Assembly: GCA_009663005.1 (NCBI GenBank)
Contig: CM018914.1
Location: forward strand, 11,623,319 to 11,638,318
DNA: 15,000 nucleotides
DNA from: Actinidia chinensis
Taxonomy: Eukaryota > Streptophyta > Magnoliopsida > Ericales > Actinidiaceae
Direction of reading: 5' to 3'
Shown: positions 9,417 to 15,000 of the stretch, in pieces
Numbering within the stretch: the stretch's first letter is position 1
Layout of the letters: each line of letters opens with the position of its first letter
Position numbers and translations under genes: made by a program
Notes under the pieces: model-generated
What the model was told of the DNA's origin: nothing
The model's database searches: none
What the model saw: the letters and a program-made list of their open reading frames with translations, nothing else

Positions 9417-9680
9417 ATGACAAAAAACTGATGAGAGAGAGAAGAGAGATTGGATCAATGACTTAACTCTCATCCCAAGCAATCGGCCCCACCACAGATC
9501 CCTTTGAATAGCTAGCTAGCCAATCACACACCAAATGTCAGGATGAACTTTATGAGCTCGACCAATAGAACAGCAGATAAGGGCCCCCTAAAGAACAATC
9601 CTTTCTCTGCTTAGACTGCAAAAGCGCAATCTGTGGGGCCACACCCTAACCCTACAAATAATTGCACTTGCAAAATTCAG
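9417..9680 (+). promoter_or_regulatory. Promoter-like block upstream of the COL gene
   Basis: This block is less AT-rich than its surroundings and dense in known plant promoter motifs: CCAAT at 9520-9524 and 9562-9566, the I-box GATAAGG at 9576-9582, GGGCCC at 9581-9586, GTGGGGCCAC at 9633-9642 (a full match to the class I TCP consensus GTGGGNCCAC), and telomere-like ACCCTAACCCTA at 9643-9654. The TCP-plus-telomere-like pairing and the I-box would fit a light- or growth-regulated gene. No strong TATA box is seen; CTACAAATA at 9652-9660 is the nearest candidate. The role is inferred from motifs and position. Confidence 0.5.
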
Positions 9681-9684
9681 TTAG

Positions 9685-10030
9685 GTATATTCCAGCCTTA
9701 GTCCTTGTAGTTTAACGAACGATTGAATAGTTCTAATTTGAATACTTAAGACGTTGCAATTTCAATATGATTCTAATATAGTCTTTAGTCAATTTCTGTT
9801 AATAATTTTAAAAAAATAAGTACCTGGAAAATCACATGGCCTGTTTTAAGGACCAAATTAAATTATGGTCAAATTATAGAGACAATTAGTGATAAAATTA
9901 CCATCTATAAAGAGCAGCTATATCGAAATTAAATTAAATTTACAAGGTCTAAACTTTTCAAATTGAGACTATAAAGACCAAAGTAAAATTTTGATTAATT
10001 TACAGGGATCAATGATAAAATTGGCCCTTT
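9685..10030. mobile_element. AT-rich degenerate element between promoter and start codon
   Basis: The left part (AGTCCTTGTAGTTTAACGAA near 9700-9719) and the inverted right part (GATCCCTGTAAATTAATCAA, 10010-9991) match at about 14 of 20 positions. Phrases like 'aaggaccaaattaaatt' and 'ctataaagaccaaag' are of a kind often seen in plant intergenic repeats. No clear target duplication was found. Alternatively it is a 5' UTR intron: a possible donor TTAG|GTATAT at 9684/9685 and acceptor TTTACAG|GG at 10005/10006 would remove nearly the whole stretch. Confidence 0.35.
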
Positions 10031-10107
10031 GCAATGTATACATAAAATGCAAAACCCAACAGTTTCTCTATATCATTTTTGTTAATTGGCTTGATTTCAA
10101 TCATTTC

Positions 10108-11967
10108 ATGGTGGTTCCCAACAAAAAACTGGCGAACGCAGTTGGCGGCAGAACAGCACGGGCGTGTGACAGTTGCATAAGAAAGCGTGCTCACTGGTAC
10201 TGTCCAGCAGACGACGCTTTCTTATGCCAAGCCTGCGATGGTTCCGTCCACTCCGCGAACTCACTGGCTAATAGACACGAAAGGGTTCGCCTCAAAACCT
10301 CGTCCTTGAAGAACGAGTCCAACTCGGAGAATTCCGTGCCCTTGTGGGTCCGAGGCTTCACCAGGAAGGCTCGAATCCCGAGAGGTCATAGGAAGCCCAA
10401 GTCCAAAGAACTGACGCTAAACTCGAACTCTCTGGTGCCGGAGTTGGGCTGCGGGGAGAGCTCGAACGAGGAAAATGAAGAGCAGCTTCTTTATAGGGTT
10501 CCGGTTTTTGACTCGATCAAGCTGTGCACGTCTACAAATGAAGTTGTTCCGAGCCAAGAGAAAGATATGTTGCAAGTATTCGGTCATGGTGAGAGTAGTT
10601 TAGGGTTTCTGCCTTCTGAAATGGAGCTAGAGGAGTTCGTGGCAGATGTCGAGAGCTTATCGGGGAAGGGACTTGATAAGGAGTCGTTTGATATGGAAGC
10701 ACTAGGGATTTTGGAATGTAGAGAGAGCGACAGAGAGGAGGTTTGTTTGGGTGGGGGGAGAGTGAAGGTCGAAGATGATGATGAAGAAGATAAGGAAGAC
10801 TACATTACCAACCACGTCGATGCGGAGAGAGAACCATTCGAGTTGAATTTCGATTATGATTCGCCCACGACGTGCCAGGAGGAGGGAGAGAGTCAGTTGG
10901 GAGCAAGAGAGAGAATCGCAGAGGAGGATAGAGAGGGTGAAGGGGGCGATGTGAAGTTCAAGAAGAAGGTACTGCTGAGGCTCGATTACAAGGGGGTCAT
11001 TACAGCCTGGGCCGACCAGAGGTCCCCGTGGACAGGTGATCGGCCCCAGGTCGACCTAGCGAGTGTTGGCCTCATTGCATGGTCACATATTTTTTCAGGG
11101 CAACTTTCTTAATTTTCTTTAAAGGAAAATGAATTATTTCACCATTTTGATATCGATAGTTAGCCAGAATAAACTGACAGTTATATTTTTTGAATAACAT
11201 GCCATCTAAGTAGGTGTTTTAGTATACTTATAGTCGGTTGCATCATGTCCAAGATTCTTAATTATGGCTGCCTCTATGAGCAAGAAGGAAGTGAACATAT
11301 AAGGAAACAAAAATTGAGTGGTTTATATTAGCTAAGGCATTACAATAAAATATTGTTACAGTTTCAGAATTTAAACAAAGAAAGTTTAGAAAATTTAAAA
11401 TGAAATGTTAAGATTTACTTAGTTATGTTGAATTTATACAGTTTCTTAAGTGAATCTAAATCATTCAAATTTGAATTTTGAAAACTTTTATTTGCCCAAA
11501 TTATAGACCATAGAGTTTCTTATTACCGTACGGAAAGGAAGTTCAATTGAATTTTTTTTTTAAAATCACTTTAAACTTTCCTCCAATTTAGTTCGAATTA
11601 GTCATTCTTTGGGTAATCAATGGTAGCCAGTTCTGGTAGGTGATTAAGGAAAGTTAACATTGTGTGAGATATTGATGACGTGAACATGTTTGTATGTGAA
11701 TTTTTTCAGGGTAGTTGTGGAACAATTCACCATCCTTACGGAGATATAATGAGAGGAATAGGTGGACACGGCGGAATGGTGGATAGTGGGAGAGAAGCGA
11801 GAGTGTCGAGGTACAAAGAGAAGCGGCGTACAAGATTGTTCTCTAAGAAAATAAGGTACGAGGTTCGGAAATTGAATGCGGAGAAGAGGCCGAGAATGAA
11901 AGGGAGGTTCGTTAAGAGGGCCAGTTTTGCAGGACCTTCTTTGGATTTTGCCTTGCCTGCCAAATAA
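10108..11967 (+). CDS. CONSTANS-like B-box/CCT transcription factor (COL6/COL16-like), two exons, frameshift in exon 1
   Basis: Nuclear regulator of the group II COL family (one B-box plus CCT), whose relatives act in light signalling, growth and pigment control. Exon 1 is 10108-11081 and exon 2 is 11710-11967. From the ATG at 10108, residues 20-57 form one B-box: C20-x2-C23-x8-C32-x2-D35-x4-C40-x2-C43-D-x3-H48-x8-H57. Next come the family motif PLWVRGF, a basic stretch, an acidic middle ([11 protein letters not shown]) and the pre-CCT motif [14 protein letters not shown]. Exon 2 encodes the CCT domain at 11791-11919 (43 residues, REARVSRY...GRFVKR) and ends FALPAK. Total length of about 410 codons suits the family. 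Exon 1 as written is 974 bp and shifts frame near 11059, so with this splice the CCT domain is out of frame. The 10108 start gives the family-like N terminus (..NAVGG(R/K)TARACDSC); an in-frame ATG at 10012 lies in AT-rich sequence. Class assignment is confident; intactness is not. Confidence 0.9.
11056..11063 (+). other. Apparent one-base deletion in COL exon 1
   Basis: Before this point frame 1 reads ..[10 protein letters not shown]. After it frame 3 reads ECWPHCM up to the intron, matching the family pattern (D/E)CWPxCMG. The two frames meet at CTA-GC-GAG (11056-11063), where two bases stand in place of a codon. Continuing in frame 1 gives ASVGLIAW, which is not family-like. The cause could be a true mutation or a sequence or assembly error. 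Confidence 0.7.
11082..11709 (+). other. COL intron, 628 bp
   Basis: GT at 11082-11083 after ATG, and AG at 11708-11709 after a T run (TTTTTTCAG). Exon ends join as M|GSCG, continuing the family pattern CMG-x-C, and the intron position before the CCT exon fits COL genes. The inside is AT-rich with T and A runs and no ORF of note. The donor GTCACA is weak against the consensus. A second donor, CAG|GTCGAC at 11049/11050, would also join to 11710 in phase 0. Confidence 0.7.
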
Positions 11968-12112
11968 AAAACTGTTTAATTTAACCATAGCAGTTTTTGC
12001 ATGCTAGCTAACAATCTGGATATGCATTAGCGAGCTACGCCCTTGATAAGGCTATGTACATACATATGAAATGATATGTAAAAACTACACTAAAAAGCTT
12101 ACGTGATACGTA

Positions 12113-12130
12113 CTCTCTCTCTCTCTCTCT
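12113..12130. repeat. CT dinucleotide microsatellite
   Basis: Nine CT units, about 145 bp past the COL stop codon, probably in the 3' UTR or just beyond. Confidence 0.85.
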
Positions 12131-12204
12131 GAGAAGAGAAAACTTTGTTGTTGCATTAGTAGAATAGATGTAAAACAATGAGTTGACTTGAAAAGAAGTG
12201 AAAC

Positions 12205-12210
12205 AATAAA
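12205..12210 (+). terminator. Possible poly(A) signal of the COL gene
   Basis: AATAAA, 238 bp past the stop codon. Another AATAAA overlaps the stop itself (11963-11968) and is too early to be the usual choice. Plant poly(A) signals are loose, so this is only a candidate. Confidence 0.25.
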
Positions 12211-12460
12211 CCATGGCAAGGTGCAACCCAAAAGGTTCCAGCCAGGATAATTATAATCTGATCAAGTTAAAAATTGAACAAAAAATTGAATTTTACTGTC
12301 CATGGTCAACTCCATTTAGATTATCTAACGACAAGTATAATAAATAACCTTTTTAACAATGTGGGATAAATTCTTTATTTGGATTATTTTGACTTATTGT
12401 AGTGTTTGTTCGAATTTGTTTTGTTTTTCTAGTTCGTCGTGATCAGAGAAACTGGACAAG

Positions 12461-12835
12461 TGTTAAGAATATAATAAATAATAAAGTTGTCTTTCTTTAA
12501 CAGTTTAAAATTTTAGATAAGTTGGTAAGTTAACACTTTCATATAGCATCAAAGCATGTTTATATGCTCTGTTCAAACCTCACCGCAAATTCCAAAGAAA
12601 AAAAACTCACCTCCAAAATTAAAATACTTGAATGTGTTTGATCTCCTTATGGATGAGAGTTCGACCATTGCCTACCTAATTAAAATATTTTCATGTGGTC
12701 AGCCTGCTTATGGAAGAGACCCTGACCATACGTAATGGTACTTGCTGAGAATATGATAAATTACAAAGTTGTCTCTCTCTCTAACAGCTTAAACTTTTAG
12801 ATGAGTTAGTGGGTTAACATTTTCACAAAAAGTAA
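12461..12835 (+). repeat. Degenerate duplicated repeat with tRNA-like box A and box B (SINE-like remnant)
   Basis: Segment 12461-12545 is similar to 12743-12829, and 12615-12672 is similar to 12677-12732, so this is an imperfect duplication. The first copy has TAGATAAGTTGGTAAG (12514-12529), close to the tRNA box A pattern, and GTTCAAACC (12571-12579), which fits the box B consensus GWTCRANNC, 57 bp later. The second copy keeps the box A-like part (TAGATGAGTTAGTGGG) but no box B. This could be a tRNA-derived SINE remnant or a decayed retroelement end. No intact tRNA cloverleaf is present. Confidence 0.35.
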
Positions 12836-12942
12836 AGAAAAATACATTTGCAAAAAGGCCACTATAAACAAAATTAATGCAAATAACCAATGCATAAATT
12901 TCAATAAATACACCACATGTATACTGAATCATACAAGACAAT

Positions 12943-12959
12943 TAGCTAGCTAGCTAGCT
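12943..12959. repeat. TAGC microsatellite
   Basis: Four TAGC units and one extra T. A shorter TAGCTAGCTAGC run lies upstream of the COL gene at 9510-9520 or so. Confidence 0.8.
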
Positions 12960-13590
12960 TGAGTTACAGATCTCTTATTTATGAAATAAATCGACCTTTA
13001 AAGGTAATGAAGAGAAGCTTAGTTTCTAGGTTGTTTTTGTAAAAAAATAAAAAACGTTTCTAGTTTGTTTAGAAATTTGAAAAGATAAAGAAGGTAATTA
13101 TATTGACATTGATGAGTGTTTTCAGGCATAATCTACAACATATGTGTTGAAAATTTGGCTTTAACTTATGTTTGGGTTTCATTGATTTACCATCATTTTT
13201 TTTGTATGCTCATTCTCAATAAGAGCTCTCTACCAATGGAGCTTTTGAGCTCCAAAGAAGTCTTAATTCTTTGAGTTATCGCACTCAAAAATTTCTATAA
13301 TTTCAGCCTATATGTACCTCATGTATAGGCGGTAGAATGATGTGGAAGAGTGAGAGTAGAGTGTGAGAATATAAGAAATAGTGAAAAGTATAATCTGTAA
13401 ATTTTTCTCTATATTTAATTAACACTTGGCACTTGAGAAAGTAGGTAAGTTGCTGAACCTTGCAAATATCTATTTCTATGTGTGCGTGAATATTTCTATG
13501 CGTGTGTCATTTCTATTCATTTCTGGATACATCAGTATGAAGTTCCAAAAGAAATAACTTGAGTACAGTTGCCTATAAATTGTACTTGAA
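12960..13590. other. Intergenic AT-rich stretch without recognised features
   Basis: I see no ORF, RNA gene or clear element here. There are A and T runs and a short direct echo, TATTTCTATG(T/C)GTG, near 13469 and 13490. Confidence 0.5.
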
Positions 13591-13591
13591 A

Positions 13592-13712
13592 CACTAGTTA
13601 ATTATAAGGAAATTACACCAAAGCCTATTATTTTATGCAAAAAAAAAAAATTATGATTTCAACAAAACCACTAGTTAATTATAAGGAAAAAACACTAGTT
13701 AATTATAAGGGA
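13592..13712. repeat. Triple 18-20 bp direct repeat
   Basis: CACTAGTTAATTATAAGG occurs at 13592-13609, 13669-13686 and 13693-13710, each next to A-rich sequence and TTATGCAAAAA tracts. A further 16-bp piece, GATTTCAACAAAACCA, occurs at 13655-13670 and 13803-13818. It looks like slippage or a small local rearrangement. Confidence 0.75.
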
Positions 13713-13819
13713 AAAAAAAATTATGCAAAAAAAATCTGATCATAAACAAGTCGTACATATTTTGCTATCATACGAACCTAAGCATGTCTCACACATATTT
13801 GGGATTTCAACAAAACCAA

Positions 13820-14250
13820 TCAAAAAGCTACACATCTCTCCCGTAAAAGTCACCAGTCATATACAATTCGATAAATGACGAAACATATTCATGGAGAGAC
13901 ATAATTCATATGTTTTGGGTTAAATGTTTCCAGGAATTGCCAAACGACCTTTCGGGAAGATGATAGTGCCATATGTTATCTACATGTTGGTAGAATAGAC
14001 TGAACAGATACATACAGAAATTGAATTTGAAGGGCCATGACATTAAATTTAAAATTTTGGCCTTGCCCATGAGTACATTTAGTCGACATGTTAACGTGGT
14101 CCCTCTTTGGATTTCAAAAATAAGTCAAATCACAACGATCATCACACCGATGCAACTGTAACAAGATAAAATATCTACAAGTGTTCCCAATCAAATTCTA
14201 CCATGTTCTGCAACCGAACTGTTGCTCTACAACAAATTCAATAGCCACCT
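13820..14250. other. Intergenic stretch without recognised features
   Basis: No gene, RNA or element recognised. The composition is mixed, less AT-extreme than the stretch before it. Confidence 0.45.
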
Positions 14251-14255
14251 TAGCA

Positions 14256-14293
14256 CCGTAGCTCGGGTACCCAGCTAAGTTGACGAGCTACGG
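14256..14293. repeat. Perfect 10-bp inverted repeat (hairpin)
   Basis: CCGTAGCTCG at 14256-14265 and CGAGCTACGG at 14284-14293, separated by 18 bases. It could form a stem-loop in DNA or RNA. No U-tract follows, and the role is unknown. Confidence 0.6.
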
Positions 14294-14399
14294 AGCAAAG
14301 GATAGTATATGCGTTTAGCTTCATTTGCTAACCGAATTCTGGGCTTGAGTTTTCATGATGTGATAGGCTAGCTATCAACCACGTTTTAGGACATGATTG

Positions 14400-14770
14400 T
14401 GTCAGCCACCTATCTACTGACACGGCAGGTAGTGAGTCTTCACACGTGTCGAGCTTCACTATAAAAGGAGGGAGGCACTCGCACACAAAAAAATCTCACT
14501 TTCTTTCACTTTCTCTCTCTCGAGTCAGAGCTAAGAACTTTCTCTCTTACTCTCTCTTTTTTTATTTTCTCCAGTCAGTACTGACATGACCGTCGGAGAG
14601 CCATCTCTGGAATAACTTTGGGTAGTTCTTCTCACTTTTTCTATCTTGCATACTCGGCCGAGCAGCATACAGAGTGATTCACACATTTTATTATAATTTA
14701 TCGATCGAATTCCCCTACATTTTAGCATTATTGTGTGCATTATATATTTGAATTAACCATTGTTTGGCGC
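14400..14770 (+). mobile_element. Promoter-like segment, probably a decayed LTR
   Basis: In order: the G-box/ABRE-like core CACGTG at 14443-14448, TATAAAAGG at 14460-14468, a long CT-rich leader (about 14496-14573), then TGACATGACCGTCGGAG near 14581-14597. The last resembles the TTGAGCGTCGGAG phrase that I know from plant Gypsy-type LTRs. TTTGGCGC at 14763-14770 resembles the start of the TGGCGCC-type primer-binding site of such elements. No gag or pol follows within the window. The alternative is the promoter and 5' UTR of a host gene running off the right edge; no start of a long ORF supports that. Confidence 0.45.
14460..14468 (+). promoter_or_regulatory. TATA box of the LTR-like or host promoter
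   Basis: TATAAAAGG, a near-ideal plant TATA box, 12 bp after an ACACGTGTC element and about 30-35 bp before the CT-rich leader. This is the strongest core promoter in the window. Confidence 0.55.
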
Positions 14771-14878
14771 AACTATTTCAAATGGGTTTTGCAAGACAAA
14801 ATGAGCATAAAAGAAAATCTAATGAGAGTAGGATGTGAGAAGAGATGATTTAGAGCAAAAAAGTTAGGATTCTCAAAT

Positions 14879-15000
14879 TTCAACCGGTTGAACTTGAATA
14901 TTCATCGTTCACCAAAAACAGAAATATCCAACCTTAAAGTTCAACCGATTGAAGAATTGTCTCAATCGATTGAACAACATCAATGCACTAAAGTTCAACT
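14879..15000. repeat. Cluster of palindromic TTCAAYCGRTTGAA motifs
   Basis: TTCAACCGGTTGAA at 14879-14892 is a perfect palindrome. TTCAACCGATTGAA at 14940-14953 and CTCAATCGATTGAA at 14961-14974 are close copies, and a further TTCAACT begins at 14994 and runs off the edge. The cluster probably continues to the right and belongs to a repeat. Confidence 0.6.

Noticed and set aside
9991..10107. Upstream extension of the COL reading frame
   Set aside because: It starts at a TTG, lies in AT-rich element-like or 5' UTR sequence, and has no family similarity; the conserved N terminus begins at 10108.
10009..10194. Minus-strand ORF opposite the COL start
   Set aside because: Shadow of the COL coding strand and its leader; no family features.
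11034..11037. Splice donor ACAG|GTGATC in COL exon 1
   Set aside because: It would leave phase 1, which does not match the phase 0 acceptor at 11710, so the CCT domain would be out of frame.
11644..11988. Two minus-strand ORFs opposite COL exon 2
   Set aside because: Antisense shadows of the conserved CCT-coding exon.
12035..12226. 63-residue minus-strand ORF downstream of COL
   Set aside because: It spans the CT microsatellite (a REREREY run) and has no recognisable features.
12514..12579. A functional tRNA gene
   Set aside because: Box A- and box B-like motifs are present, but no acceptor stem or anticodon arm can be paired around them.
14531..14740. 69-residue minus-strand ORF
   Set aside because: It runs antisense through the LTR-like leader; its end is made of simple CT-rich sequence.

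Overview
The window looks like nuclear DNA of a flowering plant, most likely a eudicot. It is AT-rich, most of it is transposon-derived, and the only recognisable host gene is a plant-specific CONSTANS-like (COL) transcription factor. Nothing bacterial, viral or organellar was recognised.

Region 1 (1-8920) is a tandem array. Two related monomers, A (about 979-983 bp) and B (about 958-960 bp), alternate A-B-A-B with a dimer period of about 1937-1943 bp. Nine monomers follow one another, then a short displaced A fragment ends the array. Read on the minus strand, each monomer looks like a short non-autonomous LTR retrotransposon unit: an LTR of about 435 bp with a TATA-like box and an AATAAA, a primer-binding site like initiator tRNA-Met, an internal part of about 535 bp, and a purine-rich tract just before the next LTR. 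The internal part carries an eroded coding frame of about 150 codons whose protein I do not recognise. It is open over its last 92-124 codons in three of the four B copies and has an added nonsense codon in A copies. The array therefore reads as a retroelement-derived, satellite-like higher-order repeat that may carry a captured gene fragment.

Region 2 (8921-10107) holds a 382-bp MITE with terminal inverted repeats and an 8-bp imperfect target duplication. It is followed by a compact promoter-like block (CCAAT boxes, I-box, TCP site, telomere-like motif). An AT-rich stretch of about 350 bp, possibly a second degenerate element and possibly removed as a 5' UTR intron, separates this block from the start codon.

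Region 3 (10108-11967) is the COL gene of the single-B-box class (COL6/COL16-like): exon 1 with the B-box, an intron of 628 bp, and exon 2 with the CCT domain. Exon 1 carries an apparent one-base deletion near 11059. With the most conserved-looking splice site, this deletion would remove the CCT domain; a second donor 32 bp upstream would keep the frame.

Region 4 (11968-15000) has no protein gene I can support. It holds short microsatellites, degenerate tRNA/SINE-like repeats, a small direct-repeat cluster, a hairpin, a promoter-like segment resembling a decayed LTR (about 14400-14770), and at the right edge a cluster of palindromic TTCAAYCGRTTGAA motifs.
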